Assembly: GCF_023023025.1 (NCBI RefSeq)
Contig: NZ_CP095481.1
Location: 8,073,001-8,137,000 of the forward strand
From: Amycolatopsis sp. WQ 127309
Lineage (GTDB): Bacteria; Actinomycetota; Actinomycetes; Mycobacteriales; Pseudonocardiaceae
DNA length: 64,000 nucleotides
Direction: 5' to 3'
Shown here: one piece after another, positions 12,901 to 24,900 of the stretch
Layout of the letters: every line of letters starts with the position of its first letter
How positions within the stretch are numbered: the first letter of the stretch is position 1
Notes under the pieces: generated by a model
Told to the model about the DNA's origin: nothing
Databases searched by the model: none
Seen by the model: only the letters and a program-made list of their open reading frames with translations
Made by a program: the position numbers and the translations under genes

Positions 12901-15900
12901 AAACGCCGCTGCTGCTGGGTTCGATCAAGTCGAACTTCGGCCACACCCAGGCCGCCGCCGGCGTGGCCGGGATCATCAAGATGGTCGAGGCGATGCGGCA
13001 CGGGATCGTGCCGAAGTCGCTGCACGCCGGTGAACCGTCGTCCCATGTGGACTGGGAGGCCGGCGCCGTCGAGGTCGTGGCCGAGGCCACCGACTGGCCC
13101 GCGGCGGACCGCGCTCGCCGCGCCGGGATCTCGTCGTTCGGCATCAGCGGCACCAACGCCCACATCATCATCGAGGCCCCCGACGTGACGCCGGAGGTGC
13201 CGCGCGAGACCCCGGCCGCGACCACCGTGCCGCTGCTCGTCTCCGGCCGGACCGAGGACGCCCTCCGCGCCCAGGCGGGACGGCTGCTGAGTGTCCTGGC
13301 CGACGACTCGAACCTGCTCGACGTCGCCTTCGCGGCGGCCACCACCCGCACGAGCTTCGCGCACCGCGCGGCGATCGTCGCCGACGAAACCGGCACCGCC
13401 GTCCGCGCGCTGCGGGCCCTCGCCGACGGTGAGCCCGCCGCGGGGGCGCTGACCGGCGAGACCGCGCACCAGCCCGTCCAGGCGTTCCTGTTCACCGGCC
13501 AGGGTGCGCAGCGGCTCGGCATGGGCCGCGAGCTGGCGGAGACGTACCCGGTGTTCGCCGAGGCCCTCGACGAGGTGCTGGCGTACTTCCACCCGGACCT
13601 GCGCGACGTCGTCTGGGGCACGGACGCGGGCGTGATCGCGGAGACCGGCTGGGCCCAGCCGGCCCTCTTCGCCATCGAGATCGCGCTGACCAGGCTCCTG
13701 GACTCGTGGGGCATCCGCCCCGACTACGTGGCCGGCCATTCGATCGGCGAGATCGCCGCCGCGCAGGTCGCCGGGGTGCTGTCGCTGGCCGACGCGTGCG
13801 CGCTGGTCTCGGCGCGCGGCCGGCTGATGCAGGCGCTGCCGGCCGGCGGCGCCATGGTCTCGGTCGAAGCGTCCGAAGCGGACGTTCGCGCGGTGCTGGC
13901 CGACGGCGTCGACATCGCCGCGGTCAACGGGCCGCGCTCGGTCGTGCTGTCCGGCGTCGAAGCCGCCGTGCTCGACGTCGCGGCGCGGTTCGAGAAGGCC
14001 AAGCGGCTCAAGGTGAGCCACGCGTTCCACTCGCACCTGATGGACCCGATGCTGGCGGAGTTCCGCCAGGTCGTCTCGGCCCTGAAGTTCGCGCAGCCGC
14101 AGCTGCCGGTCGTCGCGTCCGGGGACGTGACGTCGCCGGAGTACTGGGTCGAGCACGTGCGCGCCACCGTCCGCTTCGGCGACACCGTCGGGAAGCTGGC
14201 CGACGCCGGGGTCACGACGTACGTCGAGGTCGGGCCGGACGCCGTCCTCACCGGCCTGGTCGACGTGCCCGGCGCGACCGCCGTCCCCGTCCTGCGCCGC
14301 GGCCGGGACGAGCGCACCGCCGTCGCCACCGCCGTCGCCGCGCTGCACGTCGCCGGCGTCCGGATCGACTGGACCGCGTGGTTCGCCGGTACCGGCGCCC
14401 GGCCCGTCGACCTGCCCACCTACGCCTTCCAGCACCGCCGTTACTGGCCGGAAGCGGCCGTCCGCGCCTCGACCGGTGACGACGCCTTCTGGGCCGTCGT
14501 CGAAGGCGGCGACCTCGCCGAGCTGGCCGCCGACCTCCAGGTCGACGCCCCGGCCCTGGAAACCGTCCTGCCCGCGCTGTCCGCCCTGCGCGCCCGGCGG
14601 CAGCGTCAGTCCCTTGTGGACGGCTGGCGCTACCGCGTCGAGTGGCGTCCGCTGGACGCGACCCCGGCGACGGCGGGGGAGCGGCTGGTCCTGATCCCCG
14701 CGTCCCACATCGATGATCCGTGGGCGCGGCAGGTCGCCGACGCCCTCGGCACGACCGTCGAAATCCCCGCCGGCGCCGACCGCGACACGCTCGCCGACCT
14801 CCTGCGCGACCAGGTCACCGGCCTCGTCGTCTCGCTGCTCGCCCTCGACGAGTCCGCGGGCCTCACCGGCAACACCGCCCTCGTCCAGGCCCTCGACGAC
14901 CTCGGCGCGGACGCCGTCCTCTGGTGCGTCACGCGCGGCGCCGTCACCATCGGCCCGGCCGACCGCCTCACCGCGCCGGCCCAGGCCGCGACCTGGGGCC
15001 TCGGCCGCGTCGCGGCCCTCGAATACCCGCGCCGCTGGGGCGGCCTCGCCGACCTGCCCGCCGAGCTTGACGCGCGGCTGCTCACCCGCTTCGCCGGGGC
15101 CCTGGAAGGCGACGACGACCAGATCGCCGTCCGCGCCTCCGGCGTCTACGGACGTCGGCTTGCTCCGGCGGCGGCCGCGCCTTCGCCGTGGCAGCCCCGC
15201 GGCACCGTCCTCGTCACCGGCGGTACCGGCGCGCTCGGCCGCCACGTCACGAAGTGGCTCCTGGCCCAGGGGGCCGAGCGGGTCGTGCTGGCCAGCCGCT
15301 CCGGCGGCGAACCCGGCGACGACGAGCGGATCGTCGTCGCCCGCTGCGACGTCGCCGACCGCGCCCAGCTCCCCGCGCTGCTCGCCGACCACCGCCCCAG
15401 CGCCGTGATCCACGCCGCCGGCGTGCTCGACGACTGCGTCCTCGGCAGCCTGACGCCCGACCGCTTCGCCGCGGTGTTCCGCGCCAAGGTCGAGTCCGCC
15501 GTCCTGCTCGACGAGCTGGCCGGCGACCTCGACGCCTTCATCCTGTTCTCCTCGGTCGCCGGCGCCGTCGGCAACCCCGGCCAGGCCAACTACGCCGCCG
15601 CCAACGCCGTCCTCGACGCGCTTGCCGAAACCCGGCGTGCTCGCGGCCAGAACGCGACGTCGATCGCCTGGGGCGCCTGGGCGGGCGACGGCATGGCCGC
15701 CGGCCTCGGCGGCGGCCTCGACCCGGACCTCGCCGCCACCGTCCTCGCCGACGCCGGCGGGCCTGCCGCGCAGCTCGTCGTCGCCGACATCCAGAACGCC
15801 GACGTCCTGCGCTCCCTGCTGAGCATCCGCCGCAGCCCGCTCCTGGAAGACCTCCCCGCGGTCCGCCGCGTGGTCGCGGAACTGGACGCGGCCCCCGCGC

Positions 15901-18900
15901 CCGGCACCAGCGCGCTGGCCACCCGTCTGCTCACGACGCCCGCGGCCGAGCGCGGCACGGTCCTGCTGGACCTGGTGCGCGACCACGTCGCCGCCGTCCT
16001 CGGCCACACCGGCACCGGTGAGATCGGCGCCACCCGGGCGTTCTCCGACCTCGGCTTCGACTCGCTGACCGCCATCGAACTGCGCAACCGGATGGAGACC
16101 GCGACCGCGCTGAGCCTGCCCGCCACCCTCGTCTTCGACCACCCGAACCCGGCCGCACTGGGCGAGTTCCTCCTCGGCGAACTGATCGGGGACGGCACCG
16201 ACCTGCCCGTCGCGCTCCTGCCGAACACGGCCGCGGGCACCGACGACCCGATCGTCATCGTCGGCATGAGCTGCCGCTTCCCCGGCGACGTCCGCACCCC
16301 GGAACACCTGTGGGACCTGCTCTCCGACGGCCGCGACGCCATCACCGGCTTCCCGGCCGACCGCGGCTGGGACATGACCGCCCTCGGCGGCCAGGGGCGG
16401 GGCAGCAGCTACGTCGACCGCGGTGGTTTCCTACCGGACGCGGCCGAGTTCGACCCGGAGTTCTTCGGCATCTCCCCGCGCGAAGCGCTCGCCATGGACC
16501 CGCAGCAGCGGCTCCTGCTGGAGACCTCGTGGGAGGCCGTCGAGCGGACCGGCATCGATCCGAGCGGCCTGCGCGGCAGCCGCACCGGTGTCTTCGTCGG
16601 CACCAACGGCCAGGACTACGCCGGGGTGATCGTCAACTCCGCCACCGACGTCGAGGCCCACGCGGGCACCGGCGTCGCGGCGAGCGTCGTGTCCGGCCGG
16701 CTGTCCTACGCGCTCGGCCTCGAAGGCCCGGCCATGACGATCGACACGGCGTGCTCGTCGTCGCTGGTCGCGCTGCACCTGGCCGCCCAGGCCCTGCGCG
16801 CCGGCGAGTGCGAACTCGCCCTCGCGGGCGGCGTCACGGTGATGTCCACGCCGGTCAGCTTCGTCGGCTTCAGCCGCCAGAACGGCCTCGCCCCGGACGG
16901 CCTCTGCAAGGCCTACTCCGACTCCGCCGACGGCACCGGCTGGTCCGAAGGCATCGGCGTCCTCGTCGTGGAACGCCTGTCCGACGCGCGTCGCCACGGT
17001 CACGACGTGCTGGCGGTCGTCGCCGGCTCGGCCATCAACTCCGACGGCGCGTCCAACGGCCTCACCGCCCCCAACGGGCCCTCGCAGCAGCGCGTCATCC
17101 GGCAGGCGCTCGCGTCGGCCGGGCTGCAGCCGTCCGAAGTGGACGTCGTCGAAGGCCACGGCACCGGCACCACCCTGGGCGACCCGATCGAGGCCCAGGC
17201 GCTGCTCGCCGCGTACGGCCGCGACCGCGAGCGGCCGCTGCTGCTCGGCTCGGTCAAGTCCAACCTCGGCCACACCCAGGCCGCGGCCGGCGTCGCCGGG
17301 ATCATCAAGATGGTCCTGGCCCTGCAACGGGAACTGGTGCCCGCGACGCTGCACGTCACCGAGCCGTCGTCCCACGTGGACTGGACCGGTGGCGACATCC
17401 GGCTGGTCACCGAGGCGACCGAGTGGCGCGAGAACGGCCACCCGCGCCGCGCCGGCATCTCGTCGTTCGGCCTCAGCGGCACGAACGCCCACGTGATCAT
17501 CGAGCAGGCCCCCGTCTCCGTGCCGGTCGAACCGCGACGGGACATCACGCCGGGTGTCGTGCCGTGGGTGCTGTCCGGCCGGTCCGAAGCCGCCCTGGAC
17601 GCGCAGCTCGCGGCCCTGCCCCGCGACCTCGACCCGATCGACACCGGCTTCTCCCTGGTCACGACGCGGGCGGCGTTCGAGCACCGCGCGGTGCTGCTCG
17701 CCCCCGGCGACCAGGTCGCTCGCGGCATCGCCCGCGAGCGCACAGCGGCGTTCCTCTTCACCGGCCAGGGTTCGCAGCGCCTCGGCATGGGCCGCGGGCT
17801 CTACGAGCGCTTCCCGGTGTTCGCCGACGCCTTCGACGCCGTCTGCGCCCACCTCGACACGGAGCTGCCGCGCTCGCTGCGCGACGTCGTCTTCGGCGAG
17901 GACGCGGCCGCGCTCGACGAGACCGGCTGGGCCCAGCCCGCGCTGTTCGCGCTGGAAGTGGCCCTGTTCCGGCTCGTGCGGTCGTGGGGCGTGCGGCCCG
18001 CGTTCCTCGCCGGGCACTCGGTCGGCGAGATCGCGGCCGCCCACTGCGCGGGTGTGCTGTCCCTCGCCGACGCCTGCACCCTCGTCGTCGCTCGCGCCCG
18101 CCTGATGCAGACCCTGCCCGCGGGCGGCGCGATGGTGGCGATCCGGGCCACCGAAGACGACGTCCGGCCGTTCCTCAACGACGACGTCTCGCTCGCCGCC
18201 GTCAACGGACCCGAGGCCGTGGTGCTCTCGGGTGTCGAGGACGCCGTGCTGGCCATCGCCGCGCGGTTCGAGAAGACCAAGCGGCTCACCGTGTCCCACG
18301 CCTTCCACTCCGCGGCGATGGACCCGATGCTCGCGGGGTTCCGCGCGGTCGCCGAGACGCTGACCTTCGCCGAGCCGGACGTCCCGGTGGTGTGCGACGG
18401 CGACGTCACGTCGCCGGAGTACTGGGTCGGCCAGGTCCGCGGCACCGTCCGGTTCGCCGACGCCGTCACCCGGCTCACCGACGCGGGCGTCAGCGCGTTC
18501 GTCGAACTCGGCCCGGACGCCGTGCTCACCGCCCTCGTCGACGGCGACGACCAGGTCCTCGCGCCGGTGCTGCGCGCCGGTCGCGACGAGGAGACGGCCG
18601 CCGTCACCGCGCTGGCCGCCCTCCACACCGGCGGTGTCGCCGTGGATTGGGCCGCGCTGTTCGAAGGCACCGGCGCGCGGCGCGTCGCACTGCCCACCTA
18701 CCCGTTCCAGCGGCAGCGTTTCTGGCCGCGGCTCGTGGCCGGCGCGGGCCAGCTCGGCGGCCTCGGCCTGACCGCGGCCGGGCACCCGCTGCTCGGCGCG
18801 ATCACCGAGGTCGCGGGCTCCGGTGACCTGGTGTTCTCCGGCCGGCTGTCGCTCAAGACGACGCCCTGGCTGGGCGACCACGTCATCGGCGGCCAGGTCC

Positions 18901-21900
18901 TGTTCCCGGGCGCCGGCTTCCTGGAGCTGGTCGTGCGGGCCGGGGACCAGGTCGGCTGCGGCCAGGTCGAGGACTTCACCGTCGCCGCGCCGCTCGTGCT
19001 CGGTGACACCGCCAGCTTGGTGCAGCTCGTCGTCGGCGCCCCCGACGCTTCGGGCCGGCGCGAGGTCGGCGTCTCGTCGCGGGCCGAGGGTCCGGACGCC
19101 GAATGGGTCCGCCACGGCACCGGCATCGTCGCCCCCGGCACGCTGCCGACCGCCGCGCCGGACACCGAGTGGCCGCCGTCCGGCGCCGAGCCCGTCGACC
19201 TCACCGCGTTCTACGACAACTTCGCCGGTGCCGGTTTCGCGTACGGCCCGGAGTTCCAGGGCCTGCGGCGCGTCTGGCTGCGCGACGGCGAAGTCTTCGT
19301 CGAGGCGGAGCTGCCCGGTGAGGACGCCGACGCGTTCGGCCTGCACCCGGCCCTGCTCGACTCCGTGCTCCAAGCGGTGTCCTTTGTGGACTCCATCCCC
19401 GGCGGCCTGCCGTTCTCCTGGGCCGGTGCCGTGCTCCACGCGACCGGTGCGGAGAAGGTCCGCGCCCGGATCACCCGGGCCGGCGACGATTCCGTCACCC
19501 TCGCGCTGACCGACGAGTCCGGCGCGGCCGTGCTCTCGGTCGACGCCCTGACGCTGCGCGCGACGACCCAGGCCGCGTCCGGCCCCGAGCCGCTGTTCCG
19601 CCTGGACTGGGTGCCGCTGCCGGTGCCTGCCGGAGAGCCGGACGGTCAGTGGGCCGTGCTCGGCCGCGACACCCGCCTCGGCGACCTCGGCCCGGAGTAC
19701 CCGGACCTCGACACCGCGCTGGCCGCGGACCCGGACGTCCTCGTCGTCCCGGTCCACGGCACCGGCGACGTCCCCGACGCGCTCCGCCGCGTCACCGCCG
19801 ACGTCCTGGCCGTCGTGCAGGCCGCGAGCGAACGCGGCCTCGGCCGGGTCGTCTTCGTGACCCACGGCGCCGCCGGCACCGCGCCGACGGACCTCGCCGC
19901 GGCCGCCGTCTGGGGCCTCGTGCGCTCGGCCCAGTCGGAGGACCCGGGCCGGTTCGTGCTCGCCGACGCCGACGACGTGTCGCTGTCCGGCCTGCCCGCC
20001 GCGCTGGCCACGGGCGAACCCCAGCTGCTGCTGCGCGACGGCACCGCCCGCGTCGCCCGCCTCGGCCGCCCCCGGCCCGCCGCGACCTCGAGCCGGGCGT
20101 GGAACCCCGGCGGCACCGTGCTCATCACCGGCGGCACCGGTGGCCTGGGCCGGGTTTTCGCCCGGCACATCGCCGCCGAGTACGGCGCCCGGCACGTCCT
20201 GCTGGCCAGCCGGCGCGGCGGTGCGGCCGACGGGCTCGTCGAGCTGGTCGCCGAACTCGCCGCGCACGGCACCGAGGTCAGCGTCGAAGCGTGCGACCTC
20301 GCCGACCGCGACGCCGTCGCCGCGCTGCTGGCCGCCATTCCGGCCGACCGGCCGCTCACCGCCGTCGTGCACGCCGCCGGTGTCCTCGACGACGGCGTCA
20401 TCGGTTCCCTCGACGCCGCTCGCCTCGACACGGTGCTGCGCCCGAAGGCCGACGCCGCGTGGCACCTGCACGAGCTGGCCGGCGACGTCGCCGCGTTCGT
20501 GCTGTTCTCCTCGGTGGCCGGCACGATCGGCTCGCCGGGCCAGGCGAACTACGCCGCCGCCAACACCTTCCTCGACGCGCTCGCCGCCCACCGGCACGAC
20601 CGCGGCCTGGCCGCGACGTCCCTGGCCTGGGGCGCGTGGGAGACCGGCATGACCGGCACCCTCACCGACGCCGACCGCGAGCGGATGACCCGCGCGGGCA
20701 TGCCGCCGCTGCCGGTCGAGCTGGGCTGTGAGCTGTTCGACCGCGCCCTGGACTCCGGCGAACCGGCCCTGGTGCCGGTGCTGATGGACCTGCCGCTGAT
20801 CCGGTCGCAGGCCGAGCCGCCGTGGCTGGTGCGCCCGGTCGGCCGCCCGGGTCGCCGCGGCGCGGGCCGGTCGACGCCGACCGCGAACGCCCTGCGCGAC
20901 CGGCTTTCCGGCCTGCGCGAGGGGGAGCAGCAGAAGGTGCTGCTCGACGTCATCCGCACGCAGGTCGCCGCGGTGCTCGGGTTCGACGCCGCCACCGTCG
21001 ACGTCGCCCGCGAGTTCCGCGGCCTCGGCTTCGACTCGCTGACGGCGGTCGAGTTCCGCAACCACCTCGCCTCGGCGACCGGCCTGCGGCTGCCCGCGAC
21101 ACTGGTCTTCGACCACCCGACGCCGGTCGTCCTGGCGGGTTACCTCCGCGACGAGCTGTCCGGCGCGGACGCGGCGCCGGTGCTGCGGGCGCGGACCACG
21201 ACCACGCCGGTCGCCGACGAGCCGATCGCGATCGTGTCGATGGCCTGCCGCTACCCGGGCGGCGTCACGTCGCCGGAAGACCTGTGGGACATGGTCCTGA
21301 CCGGCGGCGACGGCGTCGGACCCTTCCCGGCCGACCGCGGCTGGGACCTGAGTGGCCTCTTCGGGGCGGATCGGGGACGTTCTTATGTTCGTGAAGGCGG
21401 TTTTCTCGGTGGTGCGGGAAGCTTCGATCCTGGGCTCTTCGGGATCTCGCCGCGCGAAGCGCTGGCGATGGACCCGCAGCAGCGCCTCCTCCTGGAGACG
21501 TCCTGGGAAGTGATCGAACGCGCCGGCGTCGACCCCGTTTCGCTGCGGGGCAGCCGGACCGGCGTCTTCGCCGGGGTGATGTACCACGACTACGGTCAGG
21601 GCGTGCAGTTCCCGGAGGAGGCCCTCGGTTTCCTCGGGATCGGCACCGCGGGCAGCGTCATGTCCGGCCGCGTCTCCTACGCGCTGGGGCTGGAAGGCCC
21701 GGCCGTCACGATCGACACGGCGTGCTCGTCGTCGCTGGTCGCGATGCACTGGGCCGCACAGGCGTTGCGGGCCGGTGACTGCGAACTGGCGCTCGCCGGC
21801 GGCGTGACCGTGATGGCGACGCCGGGTGCGTTCGTGGACTTCTCGGCCCAGGGCGGGCTGGCCGGCGACGGCCGGTGCAAGTCGTTCTCCGACTCCGCCG

Positions 21901-24900
21901 ACGGCGTCGGCTGGGCCGAAGGTGTCGGCCTGGTCATGCTGGAACGCCTGTCCGACGCGCGGCGCAACGGCCACGAAGTCCTCGCCGTGCTACGCGGCTC
22001 CGCCGTCAACCAGGACGGCGCGTCCAACGGCCTGACCGCCCCGAACGGCCCGTCGCAGCAGCGCGTCATCCGTCAGGCGCTGTCGGTGTCCGGGCTCGGC
22101 GTGTCCGATGTGGACGTCGTCGAAGGCCACGGCACCGGGACGCCGCTGGGCGACCCGATCGAGGCCCAGAGCCTCCTGGCCACCTACGGCCGTGACCGGG
22201 AGACGCCGCTGCTGCTGGGCTCGGTGAAGTCGAACATCGGCCACACCCAGGCCGCCGCCGGCGTCGCGGGCGTGATCAAGATGGTGCAGGCCATGCGCCA
22301 CGGCGTCGTCCCGCAGTCCCGGTTCTCGGCCGAGCCCTCGTCCCATGTGGACTGGACCGAAGGCGCGGTCTCGCTGGTGCCGGAGAACACGTCCTGGCCC
22401 GAGGTGGACCGCGTCCGCCGGTCGGCGGTGTCGTCGTTCGGCATCAGCGGCACCAACGCCCACGTCATCCTGGAGCAGCCCGCCCCGGCCGACCGGCCCG
22501 CGCCGCGTGCGTCCGCGCCGCTGTCCCGCCCGGTGCCGGTCGTCGTCTCCGGACGGACTCCGGAGGCCCTCCGGTCCCAGGCCGCGCGCCTGGCCGACCG
22601 GATCGAGGCCGACAACACCTTCGCCCCGGCCGACCTCGCCTACTCCGCCGCGGTGACGCGCGCGGCGCTGGCCCAGCGCGCGGCGGTCGTCGCCGACGAC
22701 CTCGACGGCCTGGTCAGCGGCCTGCGTGAGCTGGCCGCCGGCGAGACCCCGGCCGGAGTCGTGCGCGGCGAGGCGCGGGTCGCCCCGCCGGTCGCGTTCC
22801 TCTTCGCCGGGCAGGGCTCGCAGCGGATCGGGATGGGCCGCCGCCTGCACGAGGTGTACCCGGTGTTCGCGGGCGCGTTCGACGAGATCCTGGCCCTGCT
22901 CGACCCGGCCGTCCGGGACGCCTTGAACGACGAGGTCCTGATCGACCGCACGGAGTTCGCGCAGCCCGCGCTGTTCGCCTTCGAGGTCGCGCTGTTCCGC
23001 CTCCTGGAGTCGTGGGGCGTGCACCCGGACTTCGTGACCGGGCACTCCGTCGGCGAGATCGCCGCCGCCCACGTGGCCGGCGTGCTGTCCCTGCCCGACG
23101 CGTGCGCCCTCGTGTCCGCCCGCGCCCGGCTCATGGGCGCGCTGCCGACCGGCGGCGTCATGGTCGCGGTGCGCGCGTCCGAGTCGGACGTCCTGCCGCT
23201 GCTCGGCGAGGGCGTCGACGTCGCGGCCGTCAACGGCCCGGGCTCGGTGGTCCTGTCCGGGCACGAGGACGCCGTCGTCGCGGTGGCGTCGAAGTTCGCC
23301 AAGCAGCGCCGCCTGCGGGTGTCGCACGCCTTCCACTCCGTCCTGATGGAGCCGATGCTCGCCGAGTTCGGCGAGGTCGTGGCGAACCTGGAGTTCGCGA
23401 AGCCGCGCGTGCCGGTCGTCTCGGCCGGGGACGTCACGTCGCCGGAGTACTGGGTCAGCCAGATCCGCGACACCGTGCGCTTCGGCGACGCGGTCGAGCG
23501 GCTCACCGAAGCCGGCGTGACCGTCTTCGCCGAGGTGGGCCCGGACGCGACGCTGTCCGCTTCCGTGGACGAGCCGTCCGCGAGCGTGATCCCGTTGCTG
23601 CGCAAGGACCGTGACGAGGCAGCCGCGGTCACCGAGGCGATCGCACGGCTGCACGTCGCCGGCGTCAGCGTCGGCTGGAACGACTACTTCGCCGGTGCCC
23701 AGCGCGTCTCGCTGCCGACCTACGCGTTCCAGCACGAGTGGTTCTGGCCGCTGCCGGCCGCCGGGGGCGACGCCACCGGCCTCGGCCTCGCACCGACGGG
23801 CCACCCGCTGCTCGGTGCGACCGTCACCCTGGCCGACTCGCTCGGCGTCCTGTTCTCCGGACGGCTGTCCGCGGCCACCCAGCCGTGGCTGCGTGACCAC
23901 GTCATCGGCGGCCGGATCCTGTTCCCGGGCGCGGCTTTCCTCGAACTGGCCGTGCGTGCGGCCGACGAGGTCGGCTGCGCGTCGGTGGCCGACCTGACCC
24001 TGTCCGTGCCGCTGGTCCTCGAGCCGGACGGCGCCGTCGTCCTGCAGCTGGCCGCGGGGGAGCCGGACGAGTCCGGCCGTCGTGAGCTGACGATCTCCTC
24101 CCGCGCCGACGACACCGACGAGTGGGTCCGCCACGCGACCGGCACGCTGTCGCCGCAGGCGGTGGCCGCCGAGCCGGTGCCCGAGACCTGGCCGCCCGCC
24201 GAAGCGTCCGAAGTGGACTTGACGGGCTTCTACGAAACGTCGGCCGAAGCCGGATTCGGTTACGGGCCCGCGTTCCAGGGCCTCAGCCGCGTCTGGCAGG
24301 ACGGCGCCGAGGTCTTCGCCGAACTGGCGCTGCCCGAGGGCCAGGAAGCCGCGCGGTTCGGGCTGCACCCGGCGTTGCTCGACGCCGCTCTGCAGGCCAT
24401 CGGCTTCGGCGAAGGCGCCCCGGCCGGGTTGCCGTTCGCCTGGACGGGCGTGTCGCTGCACGCGGCCGGCGCGAGCCGCGCCCGCGTCCGGATCTCCCCG
24501 GCCGGCGGCGACTCCGTCTCCCTGGCCATCGCCGACGAGGCGGGCAAGCCCGTGCTGTCGGCCACCGGCGTCACGCTCCGCGCGGCCACCGCGCCGGACG
24601 CGGCCGACCCGCTGTTCCGCCTGAACTGGCTGCCGGTCCCGGTCCCCGAACCGGACGACAGCACCTGGGCCGTGGTCGGCGACGGCTTCGGCCTGGCCGG
24701 AACCCTGGGCTGCGACACGCACCCCGACCTGGCCGCCGCCGTGGCGTCCGGTGCCGGAGTGGTCGCCGTCCCGGTGTCCGGGGACGCCGACGCCGGAGCC
24801 TCCGCGCACGCGCTCACCGCGTCGGTGCTCGACCAGCTCCAGACGGACTCGGCCACCAAGGTCGTGTTCGTCACGCGCGGTGCCGCCGGCCCGGGCCGTA

